This document shows positions 1 through 12,660 of a stretch of DNA of 64,000 bases, in pieces. A model generated the notes under the pieces. The model made no database searches and was not told where the DNA came from. It worked only from the letters and a program-made list of their open reading frames with translations. The stretch comes from Aelia acuminata. Taxonomy: Eukaryota; Arthropoda; Insecta; Hemiptera; Pentatomidae. Numbering within the stretch: the first letter of the stretch is position 1; every line of letters starts with the position of its first letter. The stretch lies in NCBI GenBank assembly GCA_911387785.2, contig OU426982.1, forward strand, positions 58,259,614 to 58,323,613. The letters are read 5' to 3'. Position numbers and translations under genes: made by a program.

Positions 1-130
1 CAACCTCTCCTAATCCATAGCAAGCCGCTAGAGTGTGAGGCCGTCACCGAACAGAATCGAGCGGACTTGAGCGGGATTCGAACCAGCACCGCCAGCGTGG
101 GAGTCGGAGACGATATCCCCCCACGCCGCG
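1..130 (-). repeat. tRNA-like SINE head, cut by the window edge
   Basis: Read on the minus strand, this stretch carries a clear Pol III B box (GGTTCGAATCC, plus positions 74-84), preceded by a GC-rich tRNA-like segment. It does not fold into a convincing complete tRNA, because the D-arm region is a G run rather than a canonical A box. The sequence continues past the left edge. A tRNA-derived SINE is more likely than a working tRNA gene. It differs from the other SINEs in the window. Confidence 0.5.
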
Positions 131-139
131 GCCTTATGG

Positions 140-1250
140 TGTGTCTTTATATGAAGTCAACAATGATATGGGATTAATATAGCGGATAGCTTATATGATC
201 TGTTAATGAATAACGCTTACTAACTCATACGGTTTACTAATTAAAAAATTAAATTAATTTATTTATTACTTTATGGTATTTAAACCCATAGTGTTAAACT
301 AAAACAATAAAAAATGTGGATTTGGTGTTGTTCACCTCCGAGCTAAAGATATTATTATCCTCATTTAAATTAATTTAACCAAATCTCTGCAAATTATCAA
401 TTTATACTAGTATATTTACAAGTAATATCTATAAGCACAATTATTTGTGTTTTTTATCTAATCTGTTCCCGACCCACTTATGAATGAAGTATAATCGACA
501 ATTTGTCATATATATACTTCATTCATATCAAGACGGAATTTTTGGTTTACTTGTTTTCTGTTTAAACCACTTTCTGCTTTTTAAACGAGATGGAAGAATT
601 CGTCCTAGTTGCAAAGGAATGCTCTATGTACTTCGATCTGCGTTTCTTCATGGCTCTTATGCACGCATCTGCATCATCGGACATTCTTCAAGACAAACCC
701 TTTCCAGATTCTCCCACTGCAGATAGATCCTTTCGCCGGTCCTGTAGAGGCAGAAGAAGGATATCCATGGCAGACAGGTGGGCGCTGGTCAGGCGGTGGA
801 TGGTGGATGGTCACTTTCTACTCCGCCTTACGTAACCCCGGGGTCGAGCTCCTGCTAATGTTAACCGATTCCCGAAGGCGCGGTTCTACTTCCACCGCAT
901 CTGACTCCCAAGAACACTAACTCACTGATCCCATGATCTCTATGGCCTTTGGGTTTTGAATCCGAAAATGCCTTGGTTCCATATCCATGTTCCTTTTGCA
1001 TACTCTTGGATATCATATTCCATATGGAGGAAATGTTCAGTTCGGTTCTATACATATACTATTTTTTTATATATTTATCAACTTATGTAATTTGGTTAAA
1101 GATCAATGAATTCTCCTTAAAGATTCAATCAATTATCTAATTATTAACGCCTAATTTCTTATCTAATTAGGAGTTGTTACAGAATAAAGAGGTGAATGTT
1201 TTATGTTGACTGGATAATCGATATCCAACATATTTGTTGTGTTTGCTTGT
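140..1250. other. AT-rich intergenic DNA with a GC-rich island at 590-930
   Basis: No gene could be supported here. The stretch from about 590 to 930 is much richer in G and C than its surroundings, and short open frames run through it on both strands. None resembles a family I recognise, and no splice sites frame a clear exon. It could be a decayed transposon coding fragment. The rest is plain AT-rich sequence. Confidence 0.35.
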
Positions 1251-1440
1251 TTTGTTTAACGTCACTTTATGCTCCTAATTCTGAGCTGACGATGCTACAG
1301 GGGGGAGTCCTAAATTTTGCCTATACTTTAAACAGATCTGATCATAGGAGTCTATAAAGAGTACCTGACCTCCATTTAAGTCTAATCCGAAGGACTGCAT
1401 AGCCAAGGATCCGGCGTATTTTACTAAATGTAAAAGTTGG
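1250..1440 (-). repeat. SINE family A, copy 1 (3' part)
   Basis: On the minus strand this matches the copies at 4,595-4,852 and 7,425-7,690. The shared parts are a core containing AAAATTTAGGACTCCC followed by CTGTAGCATCG, then a tail reading AAAGTGACGTTAAA with an A-rich end. The tRNA-like head is not recognisable in this copy, so it is probably 5'-truncated or strongly diverged. Confidence 0.65.
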
Positions 1441-1766
1441 TATTTCTCAGATAGGGGGATACAGGAGTTAGGCCGTGAGGGGTTAGAACAAAAATTTTAG
1501 AAAACTATTACCAAAAATATACATTTTTTAATTCATAATAATACAGGAAAAAAAGATCAAAATTGACGCTTTATTAAAAAAAAAAAAAAAACTTGTATCT
1601 TCATGAAAATTTAGTCATAACATTGTCTTAGTTGTATGATTCGAGATCAGTGGAATCCGCCCTAATTAAAAGGAGATAAGCATCATTAAGGGGGGTTAAA
1701 ATGGGAGAGTCCTGCTAATTAGTTAATTGCAAATAGTTAAAGGGATGCATCGTTTTTCATAGTTCA

Positions 1767-1888
1767 TATGCTTGAGATTTCAATGAGACCATGATGATAA
1801 GAGTAAAAAGATCAAAAAGAAATAAGATTTTCATGTTAAATAAGGGTCAAATATGTATGTGAAATATTTAACAACATTTAATATTGAT
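1767..1888. repeat. Diverged direct repeat, copy 1
   Basis: About 120 bp beginning ATGCTTGAGATT and ending near ATTTAATATT recur at 2,220-2,346 with only a few substitutions and a small indel. The offset is about 453 bp. The copies could be remnants of one transposon family or a local duplication. No terminal repeats or coding potential are visible. Confidence 0.7.
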
Positions 1889-2219
1889 TAAACATTTAAC
1901 AAAAGTAACAGGAAAATGAACAAAAATAACTATAAGGGGGCGGTTGTACATTCTACATTCATACAAAGTTATAAAACTTTGCGAAATGCATACCTAAATA
2001 GATATAAGATATAATAAATACGATATAAAAATATCATTGTTAAATTAACAACCAGAATAATTTGTCGATCTTTCGTATTGTAATTTTACCCGCTAAGTTT
2101 GATTTATCTCAGTTTATTAATGAATGAATTTAATAAAATCGTTACCTTTTGATATTTTAAATTTATAATCGATTATTTTAGATGTACCTATCGTTACACT
2201 CGTTACACTACACAGTTTA

Positions 2220-2346
2220 CATGCTTGAGATTCCAATGAGACCATTCCCATGATGATAAGTGTGAACAGGTCAAAAAGAAATAAGATTTTCGTGTTAAAT
2301 AAGGGTCAAATATGTATGTGAAATATTTAACACCATTTAATATTAA
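2220..2346. repeat. Diverged direct repeat, copy 2
   Basis: Second copy of the repeat at 1,767-1,888, in the same orientation. The stretch AAGGGTCAAATATGTATGTG is identical in both. This copy has an extra TCCC-like insertion after GAGACCAT. Confidence 0.7.
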
Positions 2347-4590
2347 TTCATCTTAATATTACATTTCAGTATAATTCTAATCGTTTTGGTCGACTTTGAA
2401 ACCAACAATGAAAACATTATAAATAGATGTGGAAGTATTATCATTGAATAGATTAAAACCTTTTTTAAAATAGTATTTATATTAACAATTGAAGATAAAT
2501 GCGTCAGAAATGGGTCGAAGAAATAATAATAAAATTAAATCAAAAGGCATTTGTTCAAAAAGTAAAACCGAAACAAAAATTAAACTGTAGTTATAATCAA
2601 ATAAACAGTCCAAATCGATCGACGATCTCGTTTGAAAAGTGTTGGAAATACATCACACGATCAGAATGAATGGGTAACAACTTAAAATCATCTTGTTTTT
2701 TTTTTTTTTTTTTTTTTTTAATAGACCCATGTCAAACGAGTGAATAATCGTCATATGGTAGGCTAAAAATATTGACCCGGATGATACAGCAGCAACCTGT
2801 TGTGAAGCAGGAATATTTCTTCACGAGCTTCTTTCCTGATTTTATCTCTTACGTAATATTATTATGCCAAGTAATTTATTTTTATTAAAATAAATAAATA
2901 TTTTTATATGAAACATTATGTATGTATACATAGAAAAACATTTTTAAAATTATTTACAAAATTATGTTTCAGTCAAATCATATAATGGAGAGATTACGAC
3001 CCCTCCCCTTGCCCCCTTTGACACCCCATGATTACTAATGAATATTTAATTTCTAATCTCATCCCCATTTGTTTCAAGAACGAGGTCGAACGCACGCCAG
3101 CTTGCATATCGAGTTATTTTACCCCTTGAACCCACCAGACATCAAAAGAACAATTTGTATTGACGAGAACAACGTATAACTATCAACCTCTGGCGACTAA
3201 CCATGGCATGCATAGGTCCTTCAATTTCATTACCGGTAACCTAACTTAAAAATTTTATATGAGGTCACAAAGTTTATTTGTATTCATTACTGCGCATTTC
3301 AAGGTTCATCTTCTCTAAAATTAATTTTATTTTTCCTTTTCTTCAATCCTCATCTTCAAGAATTAGCTTATATCGAAGATTATTACCAATTCATTTCAGT
3401 AATATTCAGCAAAACTGCTGGTACAGAATTATTAAGACGAATGGTAATTTTATAGATAGATGGTCGACTTAAATCATCCAACGCCTTGCCACCAATCAAG
3501 TCACAGGAATCCAGTTATGCACAAATCAGTCAATTAGACATCTTATGACGTACGGTCAGAATTCTGGCAAACATTAGTGAATCAGTGAGAACATTGAGGA
3601 GTCATGAATCTGCTTAGCATAGACATTACTTGAACCCAGCCAATATTAATCATGGTCAATTTACTTATTAAATAAATTAACATTATGTTTTTGTGAACGT
3701 TTTTTATAAAATAAAAAATTAAATCTACTGAGCTGAATGTAAGGTAGTAGTCAATGAAATTTTTGAGAATAACTTTAAATAAAAGGAACCGCGAAAGCAA
3801 AGATGTCTTTATATAGAAACTCTATTTCAATAGTCGAAAACACCAAAGAGTAAATATTCGGCTATAATATTTCTATTTGAAATGTAGTACTTTTAAGAAA
3901 CACTAGTCCAGATCAACAATGCTTTAAAAAAAAAAATCATAAACTTCTTAAATATTATTAGACTGATGTAATATCTATAAAATGGTGACGGAAAGGCGAT
4001 GTATGAGAGAATACAAAAAATAAATAAAATGAAATAATAAGATTATGATAAAATTAATGATAATTGAAGTTAAAGTTAGGTTACTTCAGTTGCTTCCAGG
4101 ATTTATCCAGGACCTGGATGATGGTGTCAAGTTGTATATATTTTTTGGCGAGTCACTCCCTGTACTCTCTGTACTCTCATCAAGATGAAGATAGTAAATA
4201 ATACGTTTTTATTTATATTACAGTTTTGTAAAGCTCTGGAACCTCACCATAGCCATAACCTCCTTTAGGTTATTTTCGTACTTCTTTTGCCCAAACTGAT
4301 TAAATATGGCTGATTTGCCCTTCCCTAACCTGTCACTCCCTACCTAAAAACGAAATTAGTATCCAGCTAAAGAGGGACAATGCCGATTGGGTAGGGGGGA
4401 GTCTTGTAATTAAACATGTTTAGATCAATTTCTTAAAATAATTGATGTTTTTCAAATGAACTGTTCAGAAAGTCAGGAAAATTACATTATCTACTCGGAG
4501 TTCGACACGGAGTAGAAAATCTGTTTCGTACGAAGGGTGGTTGAACAAAGAATATAAGTTGAAGAATGAATATAAGTGTTTGCATACCTA
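2347..4590. other. AT-rich intergenic DNA, no gene seen
   Basis: Holds a T tract near 2,695-2,719 and no supportable exon or mobile element. The short open frames at 3,278-3,472 and 3,582-3,800 have AT-driven composition and resemble no protein family. Confidence 0.5.
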
Positions 4591-4594
4591 TATT

Positions 4595-4852
4595 CCAGGG
4601 GTCACCTGTGGTGCAGTGATTAACATAGAAACCCACAATACTAAAGGTCGCGGGTTCGCGTTCCGAGGAGGCCCTAATGGGAGTTAAAAATCCTTGTCTA
4701 TGCCGTACCTCGGATAGGACGTAAAATGGAAGCCTGTACTCGTTAAAGATTCCTATCCTAATTATACCTGGATAGGCAAAATTTAGGACTCCCACTGTAG
4801 CATCGTCCGATCAGCCTTAGTGGCATAAAGTGACGTTAAAACAAACAAACTT
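4595..4852 (+). repeat. tRNA-derived SINE family A, copy 2 (fullest copy)
   Basis: Starts with a tRNA-like head: an A-box-like TGTGGTGCAGTGATTA and a B-box-like GGGTTCGCGTTCC near 4,650. A body follows with the core AAAATTTAGGACTCCC, and the 3' end reads AAAGTGACGTTAAAACAAAC. The core and tail are shared with copies at 1,250-1,440 and 7,425-7,690 on the other strand. Two A/B-box-like elements with tRNA spacing plus dispersed copies identify a SINE. The B box is one base off consensus, so current transcription is doubtful. Confidence 0.75.
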
Positions 4853-4921
4853 ATCATAGCAAAATAAACTTTTTAAACGGACTCTTCAGAGTTGATCTAA
4901 TTATGGAATAGTGTTTAACTT
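4847..4921 (-). repeat. Dispersed repeat, minus copy (partner at 22,527-22,601)
   Basis: The reverse complement of this 75-bp stretch matches 22,527-22,601 over nearly its whole length, including AAACACTATTCCAT and ATCAACTCTGAAGA. It abuts the 3' tail of the SINE at 4,595, so that SINE may have landed beside or inside an older repeat. Confidence 0.65.
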
Positions 4922-4925
4922 ACTT

Positions 4926-7420
4926 ACTACTTTTTATTATTCCTATGCCTATATAAGAATGATAGGTACTAACTTCACGATTTTAAAATATATAAATTCA
5001 TATAATGATATTATATGGTCCAGTTTGTCACTCCTTGGAATATAGCTTTCTCTAAAACCAACTACATTAGTATCTAGTAAACTCTGAGAACATTAGTATC
5101 TCGAAAACTATGAATATAAGTGTGTGCATACTTCACCTCGTTGCTAAGGAGCATGTGACCATGCCATCTGCAACCAAAAACATAAGAATAGATGACTTTG
5201 AAATTCCATAAAAGTTGAGAGCCAAATACCACATAACTTTTAGAATCCCCCTAATACAATCAAGAGATATATATTTTATTTTTATACACATATGGAGGGC
5301 CAACCACCTGTCACTTAACGACGGGCCAACTCCCCATTTTATAAATTATACAACAATTCATTTAATTTATTTTTTCTTACCCTCCTACAAATGTATCTAA
5401 TCCAGTTCATTCAATTTAAATAAATGTCGTCTTTGTACCAGCATTTTAATTTGCACTTTTTTCACTATATGCGGGAATGTAAAATAAAATATTATAATAA
5501 AACCTTTTTTATTTAATCTTATATCTAATAACATTAGGAAGAACCTGGAAGGGAGTACATAATGTTCAGAATAGGTACTTGGGATAATAATAAAGTAACT
5601 TATGCACATACAACGAAGGTCACAATACAATTCTTTTTTGTTTGATCTTTTGTTAGAATGAAATTTTGATGCCAGTTCGTTCCGAACACTATGCGTTCTG
5701 ACCGATGATAATAAAATGTTATCATGATACAAGATAGGTATCCGATTCCGCGATAGCCTAACTGTCCTGAAAGATAAGTAGCCATGATGGTGGCATTAAC
5801 ATGGGCGGGTGGCAATAAACTGGTTGCCACGGCACGCTCCATGGACCTCGGGACGTTTCGTTTTACGGTCCCGGCTTAAGTGGCAATAAAAGTTTCTAAT
5901 AAACACAACCGCAAAACAGAGGGTGGTATCTGCTTCGTTGGCCGTGTTTACAACCCTTTCCGACTACTTTAATCATGGAATCTAATTAATTAAAAAACAG
6001 ATTAAATTAATTTTTAATTATTTCAAATATCATGTCACGTAATTAAACACAATAAGAGATCATTAGCAATAACAATAGTTAATTAATTGAAAATAATAAA
6101 AAGGAACATAAAACTAAATCAATCAACACTGTTAAGACTCATGAGTGAATCATCAAGGAATGTGACCAACAATATCTTACGTTCTGACTTTCTGACCTCC
6201 ACCTTCCGACATTCAAGAAAAAAATATAAAGGCGCCTTACAAACTATTTTTTAAATTCCAACAAAGTTTCTCCCAGGTTGATGTTCCTCCGTAGGAATTT
6301 CTGACCATCAATGACAGAGACTCTCCAGGCGGCTGGAGCGTGTGACGTGGGATTGAACGTCCTACTAACACATCTTTTGCCCACCCAAAAACCACAAATA
6401 TCATTCATCATTCATAAAGAGTCATGGATTCGCCTAATGTAAAATGCTCATTATTCGAGAGTAAACTAGTAATGCATTAGTCTCCGTCTGGGGACTGCTT
6501 TTCTTTTGCTGGGGTCTGAATAACTGCTGGGTTTGCTTACTGGAGACTCATGGCGCATATAAGTTAAAAAATATAAATATTTTTTATGTATAATCCGTAA
6601 TAAGACGTGGAAAGTGAAGGTGGTATGAAATCTATTTCCAATGTGATTACGTGGAAGAGTTTAGTTCGTCGCGCTGTAAGAGATTCGTTGATCAGGGAAG
6701 GGCTCTTTAAGGGAAGATAATTACACAATTTGCATTAGTCTTTGGTATGGAGGGACTGGAAACTATTGGGTTTCTGATTGGGTATATGCTAATGTCCGTA
6801 TTTAGGGAATTTCTTTATTGATAGGATTTGGATGGCTAATTTTCAAGAGTGTTGGTTCAAAATTGTAACAATACCCCCTCTTTAAGCAAAAATAGTGACG
6901 GTAAAGTTAAACTAGAATCGGCTTAAAAATAAAAATCCACAGTGAAGCTGCATGAAAATTATTCTGTGAGACGCAACCGCAAAAGTAGGGGACAAGTATA
7001 TTCCCTTTGGGGGCTAGTATATTATCTCAAGATTGGAAAAGAAAGTTTACATGATTTTAGCATAGATAAGACTAATAAATGGTGCCGCCTCGAAAAACCT
7101 AATAATCAAAAGTACTATTTTTCAGCATAAAGATATTATATTTATATTATTAAACGGGAAAACAGTTGGCTTATAAAAGGTAATCCTGACACTCCAGGTT
7201 ACTATGGGTCTCTTCCTCAAAAAGACGCTGGATGAAAGATCAAAGCAATGAATCGAGCCAAGAAGTGGGTTCTACTGACAACCTCTACCCATGTTATATC
7301 CCGAAATGTTATTATCATCATACATTAAATGCTCTATCACCATCTTAATTGCTGACAGGTGGAAATTTAAAAAAAAAAATTCGGAGTTTTTGAAAAAAAA
7401 TAATCATATTGACTATTCTT
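4926..7420. other. AT-rich intergenic DNA, no gene seen
   Basis: A moderately GC-rich patch lies at 5,730-5,960, with a short minus-strand open frame at 5,600-5,842 that I cannot identify. Another lies at 6,270-6,370. Neither is framed by convincing splice sites, and nothing else can be supported. Confidence 0.45.
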
Positions 7421-7424
7421 TATA

Positions 7425-7690
7425 TTGAATGTTTGTATGTTTATTTAATTATTTAACGTCACTTCACGCTTTTATGACTAATTAATCGGGCGATGCTACT
7501 GTGGGAGTTCTAAATTTGGCCTACTGGCTTAGGTTTAATGTGGGGATAGGGAGCATTAACGAGTACCTGACATCGTAACCTCTATTTTACGTCCCCTCCG
7601 AAGGACTTCATGATCAAAGATTATTTACCCTCCTTATAAGATCCAAGGAACACTTGTCGGACTATGAAAGCGCGACCTTGGTTTTATGTT
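7425..7690 (-). repeat. SINE family A, copy 3
   Basis: On the minus strand this carries the family core (AAATTTAGAACTCCCAC, then AGTAGCATCG) and the tail AAGTGACGTTAAATAATTAAA. The upstream body, including GGACGTAAAATAGAGG, aligns with copy 2. Substitutions throughout point to an old insertion. No clean target duplication was found. Confidence 0.65.
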
Positions 7691-10600
7691 TTAACTGCTG
7701 AAGTGAAGCCTGCCAGCAACTGACGGACGGTAAATATCTCAGTATTAGGACGTAATAAAATATGGTGAAAAAAATAACAAAAAATAGCATTTTGAAAATT
7801 TTCAAGCACTATTTCATTATAAAGTCGTCTATTCTTAGGCATGTAATTGTGTACTTCTGTTGTTACCAAATTCAACTAATCTTCCGCCTATAATCTTTCC
7901 TAAAATATTTACTTTTTAGTCATATTAATTGTTAAAGTATTTGACGAGTATAATAAATTAATTAATACATATATTTAATTAAAAAATGTAATTTTTAAAG
8001 TATTTTTGATAAATCTTATTTAACCCCATTCTGAATTGAACCATTTTTCGTATATTTTTATTCAAAGAATACGCTAGTATTTTAATTTACATCTAGAGCT
8101 AGAGAGACTTTTTTCCTTTAATTTCTTCTCCGGTCGCTATTCCGTTGACAACCATCCTTCTAGAGTGCATTACCGGGATTAGGTAAGCCTCGGCCGTAGC
8201 TACCTACGAGCCTGGAAATGGAACACTGGCATCCAGCTCCAGCAAAATGTAGCTCTAGTCACGAAGTAGTAAGCCAAGCACGCGTGACTCCAGGAACGTG
8301 TACTGCTGACAACCTCCCACAGGTTTCCTCCTAGACCTCTTCATCATATCTGCGTCCTCACGTTTCGGTTCTTTCGATATCGGAGCTTTAAATATATATC
8401 TATCTCATTTAACACATACATATCCCTTGTATGTTCAAAGGATTCACCTTATAATTTATTGGTTTTAAAACGAACACTACTATAGACCACAGGCTTAGGA
8501 GATGTTTAGAGATGGTCTTTCTGTAAGTTGATTTGAGATAGAAGAGTTTCTAGGGCTAACTTATGAAATTGATTTCAGTTAAATCTTTACACCTATGGAT
8601 TTCCTTTACAAACCGTTTCTTCTATGGAATGTCCAACACTCAAACATTAGCCAAAACTGTCTACATGTCATCAAAATAGATCTCTAAATGTTTTCAATAA
8701 GCCTCTGGTTTTTACAGAAAGGAAATTGTTATTTAGTAAGAAAAACAAAACGAAAAAGTCTAAAACCATTCATTTGAATCTTCCCTATAAACCAAGAATC
8801 CTTAATATATAGACCATGCAGTATTAGGTATAGTAAATAAAATTTCAAAATTCAAAAATAATTACCGATGGCTTCCATTGCTAATTCCCAACAGCCTGCT
8901 TCTTAAGACTGACAATTAATTTATAAAACATCTTTCAACATTTCCGGAGAAATCACATACTGACACGGATGAATAGGATATGAAAAATGGAAATAAACAA
9001 TAGATACAGCACCATGACCTTTTTCTATCGCATTTGATTATAAAAGTAGAAAACTTTCTCAGTATCCAAGTTACCCCCTGACATTTAGCCGAGAAAAAAT
9101 AAATCGCAACGTTTCACGCAGTCGAGAACAATAGCTTAGAAGTTTCCATAGATAACAGTTAGACGTGAAAGCTTTCCTTTTCAGCTTCCTACTTATTTTA
9201 GAAAATTATTTGTATGATTGAACTGAGTTGAAATGAGTTAAAGGTTTCATATGAGTATTATGAATATGCCCTATAGGATGAACTAATCCTTCATAATAAT
9301 TACAAATCTAAAAAAAAAAATAAAAAGGAAAAAAAAAAGAATTATAATTGAAACGTTTTTCAATTAAGTTATCCCTTACGATCGCAAAGTCTAACTCAAA
9401 ATCGCATTTCTTAATTAATTTTTCAAAAATTATTTCCCAATTTTCCTCTACCGTTGCTGTGAAAAATCGCTTATAGGCTGATGTAGCGATGATTCCTGAA
9501 ACATTTTAACAACCGGATAAAGCAGGAGACGAATATCGAGGGAAGTGAGAAGGAGAAACGTTAATTGGCTGTCCTAAAAAATAGCTTTATTTTATTTATA
9601 TTGAGTCTTGAATTGGGCGAGGGATATGCACTTTCAACTTAATTAACTTCAAAATTTTTATGTAAACATAAAAACATAAATGAATCAAACAATATTTGTA
9701 TGTAATAGAGTTTATAAAGTTTGGCATTAAAAAAAATGAAGCATTAATACAATAATAGAAAGAATAGCAAATTGAAATAATTTTACTGCTTCAGGAAATG
9801 AAAAAAAAACAACACAAAAAGCACAACTAAAAACAGAGATGAAACATTCGTAATGGGTAAAGAGGTGAATAAAATTAGTTGGTCAAAATTTCATGTACTT
9901 GACTGAATTTTTATTCCATATAAAGACGAATTAAGTGTCGTTTATTGTTTGTATAAAATATGAATATAATAATGCTTGTTTATAATTAGCTAATTAATTA
10001 AATAAATTTCTAAAACTAACAAGAGTTTTAAAACTTCAAACTGTTTCCTTAAATGAAACGTAAGTGGGTTTTCCCCTAACACAAATCAGCTTTGCAAAAC
10101 AAGATCAATCAAAAGTGAAACTAACGATACACCTTCCACAATGCCATGTGCCAATTCAAGTGGTATAGGATAACTGAAGAAGTTTTTCAATTATAAATAA
10201 ATATAAACTGCAGCCCTTAAACCTATTGCGACTACGTTACCAACTAATGCGAGATGCCTTCGTTATTAAACAAAGCACAATACTTTTATAAGGATCGAAT
10301 ATACTGATTGTGAGGCGCAGTTTCTACGCTATAAAACAAAACATTTTACTTCATCCCACTTTGTGATCAGGTATCCATTTTTTAAGGTTGGATATGGTAT
10401 TCCCATGCTTCAGAAGGTATAACGGTTTGAAATTTGGCGAATGAGTTAAGTTCCGTAATTCATCAGAATAACGTCGATATAAAGAATCGAACGTAATGAA
10501 ACTACTATCGTAATTTTGTAGGAAGTATAAAAAAATGTATCAGTTATGAGTATTACAGATTCATCAATGCCGAATGTTTTTCTTATGGATGAGAAGAGGG

Positions 10601-11112
10601 ATCGTACGTGGTATGTAATTTTTTTATCTATCCTAAACCTCAAGATGTAACTATTCTAACCAGGGTGGAATATTCGAGATTTATTCAGTGGGTTTGCCAC
10701 GAAATATATTACAAAGCGCCTAGCGTGGACTCTAAACACTATCACTAAAATCGATTATGTTACAGTGGGCAAAGCACTACCTCGCTAGACCGTTACGACC
10801 CAAAATACACATAACTAAAATATTGCCAATTACATCGATCCGATTTTCATAGATTCACAAGGAATTGTGTTTGTTGGTATCTTGATTTGCTTACATATGA
10901 GCATTTGTATTTTTTAATGCTTTATTCGATTCCGCTCAGGGCGAAGGGTAATTTGTTCTCTATATCCCAAAGATACGATGAGGTAGTTGTATTGATCCTA
11001 CTTGGACAATTCTTTTATGGCGTAATCTACCGTAACAGCTCTAATGATATTCGGATGTTAATTTTTTTTTTTTTCGGTATTTCTACTCTATTGCCTTGAA
11101 CAACAACAAAGT
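7691..11112. other. AT-rich DNA downstream of the NRF-like exon, no further exon found
   Basis: If the exon at 11,166-11,373 belongs to an intact gene, this stretch should be its first intron or beyond. I searched for the continuation of the NRF domain on the minus strand and did not find it. A GC-richer patch at 8,100-8,350 lacks a usable open frame. A repeat-like segment at 10,740-10,860 shares ACGACCCAAAATAC-type sequence with 11,485-11,560. Confidence 0.45.
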
Positions 11113-11165
11113 TCAATTGTGATTCATTAGACCAAAATTAAAATTTTTTTTTTTCCTCAACTCAC

Positions 11166-11373
11166 CTTTTGCCGCCCATAGCGTGCCGTTGTGGAGCGCA
11201 TTGATGTACATCTTCATTGAGGACCTGCACTGGCCTGAGATTTCCTTGGCAGCCGGGAGCTGGTTGGGGTCCCACTTCTGCGGGCTGTAGATAGAGCTCA
11301 CCCACTCGGGGTCCGGACCCCCCGCGCTGCAATAAGACAGCACCATTAGCAGTGCCACCAACTCTTCGCGCAT
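11166..11373 (-). CDS. NRF-domain acyltransferase-like protein, first coding exon
   Basis: This exon encodes 69 residues plus one base. It begins with a putative signal peptide (hydrophobic LVALLMVLSYCSA after MREE) and continues into the start of an NRF domain, the N-terminal region of nose-resistant-to-fluoxetine proteins. The diagnostic stretch is ISGQCRSSMKMYINAL followed by HNGTLWAAK, which carries the family's conserved Cys-Arg, the NGT sequon and the Trp-Ala-x-Lys end. Family members usually continue into a multi-pass membrane acyltransferase 3 domain and act in membrane or secretory lipid-related transport. A strong donor (AAAAG then GTGAGT) ends the exon at 11,166 in phase 1. A pyrimidine-rich acceptor ending TTTTCAG lies one base upstream of the ATG, so a 5' UTR exon probably precedes it. 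GC content is well above the flanks. Later exons were not found. Confidence 0.85.
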
Positions 11374-11585
11374 CCTGAAAAGTAATATTATATTAATATA
11401 ATAAGAGGTTCAATTGAATGATTATAATAAAATTATATTAGATAATGCTACAATGTAGGACTGCCATGCTGAACTGTCGCGACCCCAAATACTAAAATAA
11501 AGACCGAAATATTGGTAATCACTTTGATCCATTTTGATGGAGCTGTAAGGAAATAGTGGGTTCGGGGATCTTTATGGGGTAACCT

Positions 11586-11812
11586 GCACCTACCCCCTAT
11601 TTTTGGCCTCATCCAATTTCCATCACCGATAATTAGCTACTACCCTTAGAGCCGATCTTCTTATACTCTTTCGATAGAGCCGATACTCTTTCGAACTAAT
11701 TGGCAATTTTTATACTGCCTAACACTCCGCTCTCGTTCAATTTGTATGCTTTCGAGGTATGATAACTCAAGCCATAAATTAGGGTTAAGGGGGTGGGTAA
11801 GAGCGGTTACAC
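11586..11812. repeat. Local direct duplication, copy 1
   Basis: Begins with CACCTACCCCCTATTTTTGG and ends near GGGTTAAGGGGGTGGGTAAG. The same order of blocks recurs at 11,833-12,075, offset 247 bp at the start and about 264 bp later because copy 2 holds a T-tract insertion. It is a recent local duplication or two arms of a repeat element, with no coding potential. Confidence 0.75.
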
Positions 11813-11832
11813 CGATTTTTAATATTATTCCC

Positions 11833-11898
11833 GCACCTACCCCCTATTTTTGGCCTCATCCAATTTCCATCACCGATAATAGAGCCGTGGCTACGCTC

Positions 11899-11929
<31 letters not shown>

Positions 11930-12075
11930 GATTCAAGTAGTCCTTTTTACTCTTTCGATCTAATTGGCAATTTTTATACTGCCTAACACTCCGCTCCAGT
12001 TCAATTCGTATGCTTTCTAGGTATGATAACTCAAGCCCGAAAATAGGGTTAAGGGGGTGGGTAAGAGCGGTTTGG
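11833..12075. repeat. Local direct duplication, copy 2
   Basis: Second copy of 11,586-11,812. The interior is interrupted by a T run of about 22 bp at 11,900-11,922. Shared blocks include CATCCAATTTCCATCACCGA and TATGATAACTCAAGCC. Confidence 0.75.
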
Positions 12076-12349
12076 TTATGGTTTTTATTGATATAATAAG
12101 CATTTTTGAAAAACCAGTTGTGGTCATGATACTTGCTTTACGTTACTTAAGCTCAGGATAATTTCATTTATTTATACTAATAATGATGGTGATTGCTATA
12201 TATGTTATAATGTTATTAAAAATAAGTATATTAAAATTTTTTGCAAATACTTTAAAGGCCTGCTTACACGGTTAAGGTTCTGGAAAGAATTTTGAAATTT
12301 AAATTGAGAATTAGGAGTGATTATAATGGACGAAATAAGCCTTTTGGTT

Positions 12350-12660
12350 CTATATAAAGGAATATTGCATCTTTTTATTGTAACAAATAAAATAAGTTAA
12401 AATATAGATCATAAAAAGTTATCGGTATTGCTCATATACCATTGGAGTAATTAAATTTTATATTAATGTTTAGTTATTAAATTTTATTTTAATGTTTATT
12501 TATTATTTATATAATTTTATATTTTTGTTTTATATGTTGTATTTCCCGGCTAGTTTACAGTAAGCCACCAGACTGTATCAATTATCTCTATTCAGGTACT
12601 CTTTAGATTTTGCCTTGTCAAGCACATTTTTATAAAAATATTTCAATCTAAATTCATAAT
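12350..12660. repeat. Dispersed repeat B, copy 1
   Basis: Matches 17,590-17,815 in the same orientation. Shared blocks are AAGTTATCGG, then TTGCTCATATACCATT, GCCACCAGACTGTA and TATTTCAA near the end. The copies are diverged by substitutions and indels. The element class is unknown. Confidence 0.65.

Noticed and set aside
8100..8350. GC-richer patch as a further NRF exon
   Set aside because: No open frame runs through it and no NRF-domain residues are found in any minus-strand frame.
11113..11165. Extension of the NRF-like frame past the donor (GELRKKKNFNFG)
   Set aside because: A strong GTGAGT donor precedes it, composition becomes AT-rich at once, and it does not match the NRF domain.
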